The notes below the pieces were generated by a model. The model saw nothing but the letters and a program-made list of their open reading frames with translations. It did not search any database and was not told the origin of the DNA. A stretch of DNA of 64,000 nt, from NCBI GenBank assembly GCA_021904315.1, contig CM038920.1:13144001-13208000 (forward strand). The letters are read 5' to 3'. Origin of the DNA: Sphagnum magellanicum (Eukaryota > Streptophyta > Sphagnopsida > Sphagnales > Sphagnaceae). Every line of letters starts with the position of its first letter. The first letter of the stretch is position 1. The position numbers were made by a program, and so were the translations under genes. This document shows positions 45,501 through 56,600 of the stretch, piece by piece.

Positions 45501-48070
45501 CCATGCTCTTTCACTTCCACTTCCACTTCTGTGCTAAACCCAAATCTGGTTGTCAGAATTTGGCAATCTCTGTGTAGTTGTGGGGCTAGATCACCAGACT
45601 GGTGACACAGCATCTGAGAGCAATTTTTCCTTACATTTATGTCCGCTTGTGTTTGTCAGGTACCCAATGCAGGCAAGGAAATGGGGATTTGGTGTAATAA
45701 CACCATACAAGCAGCAGTTAGGGTTGCTTCGGGAGCGTTTCATTCGTTCACTGGGGAGTGGGGCCACATCTGGGATTGAGTTCAATACTGTGGATGGTTT
45801 CCAAGGACGGGAGGTTGACATTCTCATTTTGTCTACAGTTCGGGCACCGACTGGGCAAGATGTGAGGTGGAACAAAGAGGGGACTGGTAAAGGCATTGGT
45901 TTTGTGGCAGATGTTCGACGAATGAATGTGGCACTCACCCGGGCTAGGTTCTCTCTGTGGATTGTGGGCAATGCTGCCACTCTTGAAGGGAGTGGTCCCT
46001 GGGCAGCTCTGCTTGCCAATGCTAGAGAAAGGCAGTTGGTATTCTCGATCAAAAGACCATATGCTCTTCAAGATACTCCTGCTGCTGATACCCATCAGCG
46101 ATCTTCTTCACACAGGGTTTCAACACCCCATTCTAGATTGATTGCTGACACTGTGGATACTCATCAAGGTCAGAGGTCCTTTGACATGGCCAAGGTTAGT
46201 AACGAGGGCAGATGGCCTGAGAACCAGGATAGGGAGGTGAATGATTATTTAGGCAGTTCGCATGAAAGAGTAAATAGGGATGAAGAGATGGCAAGAGGAG
46301 GTTATGGTAAAATAGATTCTGAGAAGAACAAAGGAGCTGGATATGGGGCTACTGGACAAAGTCCTAGAGATTCAGGAAGTGGAAGACCCCATCGTCATGA
46401 CCAAAACAGCAGCGTTGTTGCCTTCCAACAACATATGGTGAAAGAGAGTGATCAGAAGGAAGGTTGTATGATGGGTACTGAAACAGAAAAACAACCAAAG
46501 GAAGATGAACTGAGAAAGGAAAAGAGTGAAGCAAATGACAAGGTGGAAAGAGGAAATGGAAGTAAGCATGTAGAGGGGGAAATAGGTGGAGGAAAAGAAC
46601 TCAGGGAATCTTGTAGAGAAGTTTGTTCTAGATCTGCTGGGCAAAGGCCGGAAGGCACATCAACTTTGTTGAGTATCAAGATGAATCCCTCTGAACTGAA
46701 TAGTGATACTGAGCCCACTCAAACTCCAAGAGATGTGGGAAGTTCAGATAACCAGATTAGGGTTACAGGTTGCTTAACTGCAGGTGAGGGTGGCCCCAAG
46801 TCTGGTAAAAGCATAGGTCCTTTGCGAAACCTTCCTGACCATGCAGCCACACGAAAGAGGCAGAGAGAGGAAGCTGCTGAAATCCTGGGATCTGGGTTCT
46901 TGAACACCTCTGAAAGGAATGACAACTTGACTGGCCGAAAACAGCAGCGTCAAACTATGCAAAAGCCTGGTATTGGGAAACCAGAAAGTTTCAAAGCAGG
47001 TGAATTTCCCAATCTCTTTCTGGCCCATTTCTGAAAGATGCGTTGTGGCAACCATTTGTGAACTGCTAAGCTCACTTGGTAATGTTACAATTGCCTGGCT
47101 TAGAGACTTAGGATGCAGATTATATCATAACCATTGGCCCTAAGTTTTGAGCAGGTTGCTTATAAACTAATCTACACCCATTTTTGGGGTTGATGAGGTC
47201 AGTGGGTAGCAATGAAGGTGGGGGCCAGATGCTTTTTGAGTGACACTCTCAAGGCTATGATCACCCTCATTCTTGTCGTGTTTGTTTTGGTTTGGGCAGA
47301 ATTGACACAATGATTTCCTCAAAGGGTCTTTCTGGAGTTATCTCTGCAATGTCAGGAATTATTTGTTGAGTATATCATTTCTGTGACACAGTGGGGTTGT
47401 GCCATTTCTGATTTTTTGCAAATTTAGGCCTGCGAGCTTCACAAGGACGCACAGACATAGTCAACAACACTTCACTGCACCAAACAAGAGAGTCAAACAT
47501 AAAGTTGCAGGATCAAGCATTGGTCACCAGGCTTTCTCATCCCCATGCCCGAAACTCTGGTGATATGAGCCAAAGACCCTCAGTAGCAGATCCTCGCAAT
47601 AGGAATTCTCAGTTGAGCTCCAGAGAAAGCTTGGAGAGTCAGTGGGATTTGTTTGAAATGTATCTGAAGATTGGGAAGGTGCAGGATCCAGATCCAGCAG
47701 TGCAACAATCAGCTTTGAAACCACCTCCATCAAAGAGCCAGAAGGTTGTTTCTGGATCTTGGTTCTGACTTGAGATGTACAGGAACCACTTCTTCAGATT
47801 ACACTATTTAGGTCAAGGCCATGTCAGTTTTCTATTTGAGGGTGGTGTGATTTGTGCTCATCCAATTTGTCAGACAATTTGCTCATGTGTAGTAACATGT
47901 CTTGATATGTGCTTTGTGCACAGGGACCACAAGTTGCAGGGGCTCCAGCCAATTCAAAGCCCTCATTTGTGGATGACATATTGTCAGGTTTGGGTAGTTT
48001 GAGCCGGGCTCAGGTCAAGGGGAGTAAAGAGCTTCCTTTGAATGCCTCGAAAAGGTCAAGACCTTCATGA
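33596..48070 (+). CDS. SEN1: SEN1/senataxin-type superfamily 1 RNA:DNA helicase
   Basis: Complete spliced frame of 8061 nt, 2686 aa, about the length of human senataxin. SEN1-family helicases unwind RNA:DNA hybrids and act in transcription termination, R-loop removal and RNA processing in the nucleus. Residues about 40-850 match the N-terminal helical domain of long plant SEN1 proteins (WFADAFAFL, EEGLLERYPVFVSVVLNHVS, LEALQDGEYERQRRRLLYF, RQPAIEL). Helicase motifs: Walker A GPPGTGKT (about 1603-1610, split by an intron), VVTTLSG, Walker B DEAGQ (1936-1940), VGDPKQLPAT (1963-1972), QYRMHPEIRQFPS (about 2004), VDGFQGREVDI (2130-2140) and NVALTRAR (2175-2182). All catalytic motifs look intact. 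A hydrophilic, probably disordered tail of about 490 residues follows and ends in a basic KRSRPS. The start is the first Met after an in-frame TAG and fits homologues, which begin near LLERW. It is not the shorter MAGATAMA3 type, which lacks this N-terminal domain. Confidence 0.95.
34512..34830. repeat. Intronic repeat shared with 47160-47360
   Basis: The intron sequence shares an ordered series of words with the intron near 47160-47360: ctacaccca, gttg or gctgatga, tcantgggt, ctctca, ggctatga or ggttatgac, cactcatt or ccctcatt, cttgtcgtgtt or attgtcgtgtt, and then atctctgcaa or ttctctgcaa. The two copies are diverged but collinear, suggesting a dispersed element inserted in the sense orientation in two introns of the same gene. 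Confidence 0.5.
36569..36600 (+). repeat. Intronic G tract (22 G, T, 9 G)
   Basis: Lies in the intron after the exon ending 36494, preceded by eight T. It could form a G-quadruplex in the nascent RNA. Length calls in such runs are error-prone. Confidence 0.85.
39033..39059 (+). repeat. CCCTAAA telomeric motif next to a splice donor
   Basis: Runs CCCTAAACCTAAACCCTAAA(CCCTAA) starting eight bases after the donor at 39025. Similar sense-strand CCCTAAA runs occur in introns at 42753-42770 and 44381-44400, and in the copine intron at 20848-20865. Confidence 0.8.
40896..40925. repeat. (TA)n(CA)n microsatellite in SEN1 intron
   Basis: Alternating TA followed by ACACACACA, just upstream of the acceptor before 40959. 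Confidence 0.8.
47160..47360. repeat. Second copy of the intronic repeat
   Basis: Located in the intron between 46999 and 47428, collinear with 34625-34830 (see that entry). It continues with tctgcaatgtcaggaattattt, which parallels tctgcaacttcatcg in the first copy only partly. Confidence 0.5.
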
Positions 48071-50390
48071 TATCAAGTGTCCCCATTGACGAACAGTTTG
48101 TGGGCAGGTTGTTGTGCATATGAATTTGTTATCATTATTGGGCTTTGCACCTTTCAACACCAGGTACGGTGCTGGCATACAGGAAGACATTTTGTTATCT
48201 CTATCCTAAATTGGGGTGGGGTCCGAAATGGCCACAAAAGGCTTCAAAGAATCGCAAGTTGAGTATCAATTGATGGTAGAATGGATAGTTTTTGTAAATA
48301 GGATTTAGTGGGTCTTTTCAAGCAAAAGGATCCAGGGGGGCTACAGCAAGGCTGACCTTAAATCTGTAACCCCTGTCATGTTTCGAATGATACATAACAA
48401 TTTTGTAACTGTAGTCATCATTGCAGATGCTGGGAGACACCTTCCCTTCCAAATTGAAGGGTACTACTCCCTATCTTTTTGCTATGCTCATTATTCAGTT
48501 GTATATCAGTTTTTCAATTGTCAGAAGAGAAAATGGAATCATCCTTGAAAGTAGTGGCTGTTACTACCTGTATTTGAACTGTTCTGATGAGTCACACAAT
48601 ACTGATGATTCTCATTTGATGCCAGGGTTGATATTTGTGTGTCCTGGTGACCACCAGTCCTGTACATGGGAGAAATGTACACATTGAATCATTGTATCTT
48701 TTTCTGGCCAAGACTGCAAAAAGAGATGCGAAAAGAGAAATTGCAATCTTCTTAATTGTTGACTGCTACCGATTGTAAGAACTTCCAACATTGTCCTAGT
48801 TTATATGCTGGAAATTAACTCCTAACAATTGTTGACCTTATCTATGTTCTCTTTCACTGGGCCTGACTTGGGGATACAGCTAACAGCTTGTTAGAAAGGT
48901 CTACTGTTGGGTCGCCCCCACCCAAGAAAATAACCCAAGAAAATAAAAGTTGACCTTATTCCTAAAAGATCAGGGTTTAGAAAGACAGATCTTTTCCATA
49001 ACCAAATTTATTTACAGCATTTCATTTGTTTGATTCTGTGTTTACACTTTTTGTTTATTGCTGTGAATGTGGTGTTAAAACAGAAGTTGGTATGTGATCA
49101 AGAGCATAGAAGATTCTTTTTTGTGGTTCTTGCCTATGGAATCTGAATGTAACAAGCAGATGAATGTGGCAAGAGAAAACACAGAGCCAATTTGTGTTTT
49201 GCCTGTCCTGCTTCATACACCTGGATTTGAGTCTGGAGTCTTGTCATGCTCCAGAGTCAGCCTCTTTTCTTCATCTCTGGATCATTAGGTAGGTGGCAAA
49301 ATGAGTGAGTGAGTGACTGAAATACACACGTGGTGAAAACAGAAGACTGAATTTTTTGTGGGTTGTGGTGTGGATGGCAAAATAACTAAGTGACTGGATA
49401 CGCATGTGGTGGAAATAGAAGATTGGACTGAAATATTTGTTGACTGCTTCCATTGTAATCAGAGTGCTGTTGGGCAATTGAGTTAAGAAATGGATAGTTC
49501 ATGGTGGTGACAATGCATTTTGCTCCATCTAGATGAGCTGGCTACAAAAGCTCTGTCTCTATTGCATTCTAGCTATGTAAACTAGTCATATCCTAAAAGT
49601 CTAGTTACAATGCTAAGTAGATGAAGGGTTTTTAGTAGGCTACATCAGTCTCCTTTTAGCAGTATGATCTCCTTCAAAAACTTGGCCACCTTCAAAACTC
49701 ACTCAAACTGAACCAAGGAAATAGTTGGATCAAAAGTAGCTTCATAATTCAAGCATATTCGCCCAGGCCATGTGCTACTTGAACATTTGACCACAAGTCA
49801 TAAGCAACTTGTTATGGAAAGTTGTGAAGTGTGAAAAGCTTTTGTGCATACATAGCAACAACAAGCTTCAGATAAGGATTTGAACAACAAGCTTCAAATA
49901 AGGATTTGAACTATTGTGCATTTTCTCTTCATGAAAACAATTGAACTAAAACAACATTTATCTTCCACGTAACCAAGAACATGAATCATGGCCATCTAAA
50001 TTAGCTTTAAGAACATTGGAAAAGAGTGAGATAGTAGTTGCGATGCATGGAAGACTTGTTAGATATGCTTGAAGGGATTAACAGTGATCAATTAGCGTTG
50101 TCAAACGGAAGGACCACTATTTCAGCTATTGCTTGAGTAGCATTAGACTCCATTGTTAACTTAAATATTGAGCATCAAAATCCCACCCCCAAAGAATGAC
50201 AAAAACTATAGGAGCATATTTGCTCTCTTTAGCATGTGCACATGGATGTGGGGGTGCAAAAGAAACCTCTAAGGACTGCCAAATGTCAAGGAAGGGTCAT
50301 TTTTGCATCTACTTGCAATGAGTACTAGGGATAAGCAATTCCCATGGCATCCATCACTAATTGCTTTGGAAATTGAGCATCCAACTCCAA
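48071..50390. other. SEN1 3' flank and intergenic DNA
   Basis: Mixed-composition sequence follows the TGA and probably includes the 3' untranslated region (an aataaaag word near 48939). The ORFs at 48421 and 49094 do not resemble known families. A short direct duplication of caacaagcttca...aaggatttgaac occurs near 49860-49910. Confidence 0.45.
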
Positions 50391-50399
50391 AATTAGTCC

Positions 50400-50735
50400 T
50401 TTAGTAACCTCTACCATACACCACAATAAACACTTTGCATTTGTGTGCAAAAATTGGACACCGCCTTTGCCATACACAAATTTGCCTCACAAACACCAAA
50501 TGATGCATTAGAAAAAAAAACAATTGAAGCTTTGCCATACACCACAATAGGCATCTTGCATTTGTTTGCATAAATTGGACAATGCCTTTGCCATACACCA
50601 AACAACTCCAACATTACACTCTACATAAAATAAGACAACAAATGCCATATACCACAAAACACCATCTGCATCTATAGCCATAAATTGGACACTATCTATG
50701 GCATTCATCAAATAATTCAAGCATCTAGTAATCAT
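50400..50735. repeat. Tandem repeat of about 125 bp, 3 copies
   Basis: Units share gccatacaccacaata, catttg or catctg, cataaattggaca and tttgccatac. The copies are diverged, so the array is old. Open frames on the minus strand (MAK..., VVYG...) are by-products of the repetition. Confidence 0.7.
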
Positions 50736-50924
50736 AAATTAAAAACAAAGGGAAATTTGCCATAACCCAAGCACCAACATCTACATGTGAAAATGGAGAT
50801 TGGAAAGTTCCTACTTGAGAAAATTTCACTCAAATAATAATGATGACATCAAGTGAAATGTCATCAAGTGAAAACTAAAGCCAACAACAAAATTGAAACA
50901 TCCAACTCTCCATTTGCCAATCCA

Positions 50925-51060
50925 TTCAAGCATCCAATGATGCAACAATGCACAAATGTATCCAAGTCTACCATACAACACAAAACATCCAATGATGCAT
51001 CAATCCACAAATGTATCCAGTTTACTATACACCACAAAACATCCAATGATGCATCAATCT
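50925..51060. repeat. Tandem repeat of about 55 bp, 2.5-3 copies
   Basis: Units share aacatccaatgatgcatcaat and cacaaatgtatccag. Adjacent copies are nearly identical, so this array is younger than its neighbour. Confidence 0.75.
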
Positions 51061-53050
51061 AGAATTGCAATTCAACTTTGTCAACAACCCACTAACTTCA
51101 AAACACCATTTGCACTTGCATGTAAAATGAGGCATTGTGATGAAAAATCAAGGGATGATAACCTATATGGATGATGCAGTACCTTCAATCATCAAAAGCA
51201 AAATACAACAAGCTTTTGGCAGTTGATGGTGATGGGGAGAGGGAGTGGAATTGTTGTTTTCTATTTTTGCTTCTGTTTTTTTCCTTGTAGGTTATGAGCA
51301 TGGTGGGGTTTTTATGATCAACAATGTGAGCTCTTTTTATGGCTTTGTTTTCATTGAGCTTTGTGTGGTGTATTTCTATTGTGTGGTTGTTTTTGTTTAA
51401 ACATCAATCAAGGATGGAACTAGTGTGGAATTTAAATACCACAAACTTTTCGACTATGAGGCAATTAAAGATTTTTGGAGATTTTTTCTTTGTTTAGTAG
51501 TCATGTTGCGATGTTGCAATGTTTGCGTATAATTGAAAGGATGAATGTTCGATTGTGGAAACTATAGTTTTTCTAGTTGAAGTTATGCAATTTTCATTGC
51601 GCCATGTACCTTTTAGGAAAATGTAATTTAAAAACAAATTGTGGGTCTATGATCAAGGGTATGATGAATTGCATTAGGGATTTCGAGAGTGACCACTTTG
51701 GCAAAACAATTGTCTTGTGTGGGAAGTTGTTATGGGGTGATTTAGGTTTGGTGGTGTGAAAGGAGAAAGTACCCAACTTGTTTGGGACCTCCAAATGCAT
51801 TTTATGTTTCTACAATTTGGGTTTTCATTGGATTCCAATTGGGGGAGTATGGGCTGCTTTTGTAAAACTTCCTAAACGAAACCATATGAAAAGTTGAGTT
51901 CTAGAATTTTGGGATTTAAGAGTCATCACCATTGTTGGGAGGTTTTGTATTATGTGACTTTGGGTTGTGTGGGTTCAATAATACATGGGAATTGTGGTGC
52001 AAGGTGTTTATGTAAGGCTTTGATTTGTGAAAGTATGCCAATTGATGCTCATGAAAGTGAAATTGAAGTGAACTAACCCTTGTAGACCCATAGTCAATAC
52101 TTCATAGATAATTAAGGTAGTTTATAGTTGAAGCTTGTACACCTCATTTGAATTTGGTAGAAAGATTGTGTGGATTTGTGTAATTTGTGTTTGGTAATTC
52201 TTTTGTCATTTACACATAACCATTGATTAAAGGGGAACTTGATATGCCCATGTCTTTTTGTTATAACACATCACATATTCATCAACAACCCAAACATCCA
52301 TGGACTAGAAAAGGAAAACCTAGGGAAATTTTGTCCCATATAATCCAAGCAATAGTAATTGCATTTGCCAAGCAACATTAGAAATTGAACTATGCCATAC
52401 ACCACAAACTAACATCATAATTTTCAAAAATGGAAATCGATTATTGCATCTGCCATTCCCCATATGCATGTGCCACAATAACTTGTACATATGAACATTA
52501 TATTTTATTCACAAACAATAAAAATGACATAATTTTAACACGGGCTAAGAACTTATATATTTGCATTCAACTTTCACCAATGCCACTAATAATGCAAATG
52601 GTTGTGCCACAATAACAAACATATGAACATAATATTTTATTCACAAACCATATACACTAGAAGAAATTTGAAAATCAATGACTAGATTTGCAATTCATTT
52701 GTATTTGTAATGGACACATGTGACTAAAAATAACCTAGTTGCCTAAAACAAGTGCTATAAGATAGTTAATTGCAAAGGACATGACGTGGCCATGAAGTTG
52801 AAAGTGTAGTCACAAACCTTACAATTAGGCCATAATTTTTTATCCATTGTCATGGATGCTCCTTAATATGATGTGGAACCCCAATTTGCAATTGCATTTG
52901 TGACTACATTTGGGATAGTCACATGCTGCCAAATGTGCCATTGATGGGTGGTTAGGATTTAACCCCATGGCAATTTATAGAGCTAATGGCCATAAAACAT
53001 GTGGCAATTTTCCATTTGTTCAAAAAAGATATGTTATAATTAAAATAATT
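51061..53050. other. Intergenic DNA, no gene recognised
   Basis: 51200-52090 is slightly richer in G and T on the plus strand, with small ORFs (51577-51759, 51894-52076) lacking family resemblance or splice support. 52100-53050 is AT-rich; the phrase acaataac...catatgaacat...ttttattcacaaac is duplicated near 52468-52515 and 52610-52650. Confidence 0.4.
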
Positions 53051-53290
53051 AAATATTATAATTACAGTAATTTAATGGCATAATTACAAAAAATAATTAT
53101 TAAATAAAAATAATTATTTAAATTAAATATTATAATCTATCCTAGGCTAAACTAGGATAGGCAACCTATTTTAAACTAGGCGAGGGTAAAATAGGCTACC
53201 TAGCATAGGCTAAGTAGGTAGATAGGATCCTATTTATTTTGTTGGGGACAAACCTTTTGATTGGCTCATCCCATATGGCACATGCACTAT
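53051..53290. repeat. CCTA-rich dispersed repeat, inverted relative to 2230-2400
   Basis: Contains cctaggctaaactaggatagg-like words and ends with attggctcatccca, the reverse complement of a motif at about 2234-2247. That is followed there by a comparable CCTA-rich segment. Confidence 0.45.
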
Positions 53291-53399
53291 TTTTATAATG
53301 CATGCCTTGAAACTAGTCCATTCTTTCACCTACTTATATATTTTACAAGTTTGAAGTTGTAGACAAAAGATATGGGATAAATTCTAATGAAAGGAAAAC

Positions 53400-54260
53400 A
53401 CTACAACACTACAACATTATCACATCCTTTGTTCCATACAAAAACATTATTATATACCAACACAATAAAATATTTACTATTTTCCCTAACTATTTACTAC
53501 CTACCCTACTTACTATCTACTACCTACAAACTAATCTACCATATTACTAATTAATTAATATAAAAACACTATGACATATCTACACAATAAAATACCTACT
53601 GCTTAACTTAGCTACTTACTACCTACTACCTATCCTACTTATCACATATTACCTAGGCTACATATTTATTATCTACTACCTAGCCTACCTAATAATTTAA
53701 TTATTTAGCCTACATTTAATAAATTACTTGTTTAACATAGTTAATTAATTAAACAATTAATACAAAATATCCACTACGATATATCCACAAAATAAATACC
53801 TCTTGCTTAATTTATAATTTACCTAAAACCAATAAATGCATTTCTTACTTATTACTTAGGTAACATACCTAATATCTACTACTTAGCCTACCTAATAAAT
53901 TAATTACCTTGCCGACATTTAATAAATTAATTATTTAACATAACTAATTAATTAATCAATTAATACAAAAACACAATGACATATTCACAAAATAAAATAC
54001 CTCTTGTTTAACTTATAACCTACCTAGGTTACATACCTACTATTTATTACCTAGCCTACTTAATAAATTGATTACCTAGCCTACATGTAATAAATTAATT
54101 ATTTAACATAACTAATTAATTAATCAATTAACACAAAAACCAATGTGACATATTCACAACATAAAATAGCTCTTGCTTAGCTTACCTACCTACCTACTAC
54201 CTACTAGTACCTATCCTACTTATTACATATTACCTAGCCTATCTAATTAATTGATAATTA
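53400..54260. repeat. AT-rich satellite-like tandem array, unit about 170-200 bp
   Basis: Repeated anchors are acaaaaacac...atgacatat...cacaaaataaaatacct (about 53565, 53765, 53965, 54132). Each is followed by TACCTACTACCTAGCCTAC words, then aataaattaattatttaacataactaattaatt. About four units are present, with the third and fourth most alike. Non-coding. Confidence 0.75.
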
Positions 54261-55379
54261 AGTACCTAATCTAGTTTTTGTTGAAAATTTAGCTACCACA
54301 AAAACAAGAATAAACAAAATTTTAAACCAAATTGGTGAAAAAAAAATGTTATGGTGATATATAACCAAAATTAAAATGGTTGATTTATATTAATGCATTG
54401 AAATAAAAGTATATTTATGTTGAAAAGTTATGGAAATGCCATGTGTGCCATGTAGGCTAATTTGAGATAGTCGACAACTTATATTATCCATAGTTGTAAA
54501 AAAATTATAGTTGTTGTCACCATGCAACTCAATTATCATCCATATGTGGATAGACAAGAGATTACAAACAAAATATATCAAAATTTCATCTACATTTTGA
54601 CCTAATTTTTTTGTAATTGTATCATGCAACTGCATATTCAAGTAATAGTTGGTTGGACCCATCATTTAGTTGCACATGTAGTAGTATATACATGCAACTT
54701 CATGGACACATAGGATTACAAAGTTCATAGTCACAAATGTAGTAGGTTTGGACAATAGTCACATCGTAGTTGCAAAATGATGGTCGAAATGGAAAGATTT
54801 CTTCTAGTGATATAAAAGTGGCATAATTCTAACATGGAGTAGGAATTTATGTGTTTGCATTAAATTTTCACCAATGCCATTGAGAGTGCAAATGTTGCTT
54901 GAATGATTAAATTCTTAAAGTCAATTCAAATTGGATTGAATTATATTCAAATTCTTAAATAAAATTCAAATTCATTGAATGGAACTCAAATTAAATCAAA
55001 TTGAATTGAATTGAATTGAACAAAATATTATTTTCTTTGGATTTAGTAGGGTTATTGTTTTCATTGAAATTTCATTGAAATTGAATTTGCTTAAATTTGA
55101 CCAAATAGAAGTGAATTAATTTCAATTAAATACAACCAAATATGAAGTTGTGAAAAAACACATGTTAATTTGCCTTTTCATATCCATGAAAGTGAGCTAG
55201 TGAAAAACATGAAGTAGTTAGCTTTGGAATTTCATATTTGTCAAGCTAACAACCATATTATAATTTTCAAGTTGATGACCATACTATTGGACCATAGACA
55301 TGTTTCACCTAAACCAATTCCCATTATCATCATCATTAACCATTTGAACATTACCATGAGCATATGTAGATGAAATACA
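54261..55379. other. AT-rich intergenic DNA with ATTGA-type microsatellite
   Basis: AATTGAATTGAATTGAA near 55000-55018 and related words from 54920. No gene is recognised. Confidence 0.45.
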
Positions 55380-56600
55380 AATATTTTTCCAACTCTACCA
55401 TTCAAACTCAACAAAACCATTGAACTTTATGCCTTTGCCATTGAAAAAACAACTTTGAAAAATGTTAGTAGATGCATTATAATTGTAGATGCAAAAACTA
55501 AATTGTATTCTACTAACATTTACAATACAAGTAGGTTCCAAAACAAATTTAATAAATATTCAAGTTTCCACCTTTTATGTTCCAACAACTCAAATTGATA
55601 ATCTACATGCAAGTCTCTACCTTTGCCATGAAAGAGACAACCCTAAAAATAAATCAACAAATGCATTCAAAGTTTTTGCATCTATCACTAAACAAAACAA
55701 AAACAAAAATAAAAAGCATTAAAGTGTGTTCCTTTGCCATTGAGCAAACAATTAAAATTTTCACCTCTACTATTCCACAAACAATTCAAAATAAATCAAA
55801 AGCCTTGCATTCAAACTTTTGCATATACCATAGAGCAAATTTGTTTGAAATTTTTTTAAAAATGAATTCAAGATTATACATATAACATTAAGTTAACAAC
55901 TAAGAAAATTCAAGTTTTTACCTTTGTCATTGAGCAAAAAATTCTAAAAAATTCAACAAATGCATTACATTTTCCAGCTTTACAATAGAGCAAACAATTG
56001 AAGAAAAATATGACTTTGCATTTAAGTTTCTATATCTACCATATCATAAACAATTCAAAGAACAATCACCAAAACAATTAGGTTTTGCCTATGTTGTTTT
56101 GCAAGCAACTCAACATCTCAAAGCAATGTTGAACCTTTGCATTTCACTTTCCACTTTTGTCATTGATAAAAACACTCATAAAAAATTCAAGAATATATGC
56201 AAGTTTTTTCACCTTCGCCATGGAGTAGACAATTCAAAGAAATTTTTGACTCTACATTTGTTGTAATAAATAGCTCAAAAAAATCACAAAAAATGTCATG
56301 TTTTGCCTCTACGATTCCATAAACAACTCAAAGCAATTTTGAACCTTTATATTTCATTTCCACCTTTTCATTGATCAAAGAACTAAACAAAAAGAGGAAA
56401 TGTATGCAAGTTCCATGTACTTTGGCATTCCACAAACAACTCTAAAACACTATTGTCTTTACATTCCAAGTTCCACCTTTGTGATTTCACAAACAACTTG
56501 TAAAAAACTAATAAATGATTTAAACACAAAAAAAACCATGAAACCCTAAAGCATAGTATGTCTCACCTCTACCATTAGGGTTGAGTTGGAGTGTAAACAA
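55380..56600. repeat. Large diverged tandem array, unit about 55-65 bp
   Basis: Recurring cctttgccattgagcaaacaa, aattcaaa or aactcaaa, aaatgcattcaa and a gttttnacct motif appear roughly every 55-65 or 110-120 bases. Each unit is mutated, so the array is ancient. It resembles the milder repeats at 50.4 kb in vocabulary (tttgccat, caaacaa, gcatt), suggesting common origin. Confidence 0.6.

Larger units (their letters stand above)
33596..48070 (+). other. SEN1-type coding-exon map (29 exons)
   Basis: Exons: 33596-33714, 33826-34096, 34838-34951, 35079-35195, 35435-35517, 35842-36060, 36346-36494, 36748-36878, 37024-37146, 37366-37439, 37743-38149, 38294-38432, 38570-38681, 38887-39024, 39262-39600, 39786-40074, 40253-40813, 40959-41290, 41420-42076, 42180-42618, 42845-43395, 43556-43840, 44125-44295, 44794-44859, 44994-45119, 45251-45495, 45660-46999, 47428-47744, 47924-48070. 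All are GT-AG with phase kept throughout. The least certain junctions are the acceptor at 38294, where homology may extend further left, and the donor after 47744. The donor at 39025 (gttcat) is weak. Confidence 0.82.

Noticed and set aside
50925..51060. Regular repeats resembling a CRISPR array
   Set aside because: Units of about 55 bp are nearly identical across their whole length, with no conserved-repeat/variable-spacer pattern, and the genome is a plant's.
51577..52076. Two 60-codon frames in a G/T-richer patch
   Set aside because: No recognisable domain and no consistent exon junctions.
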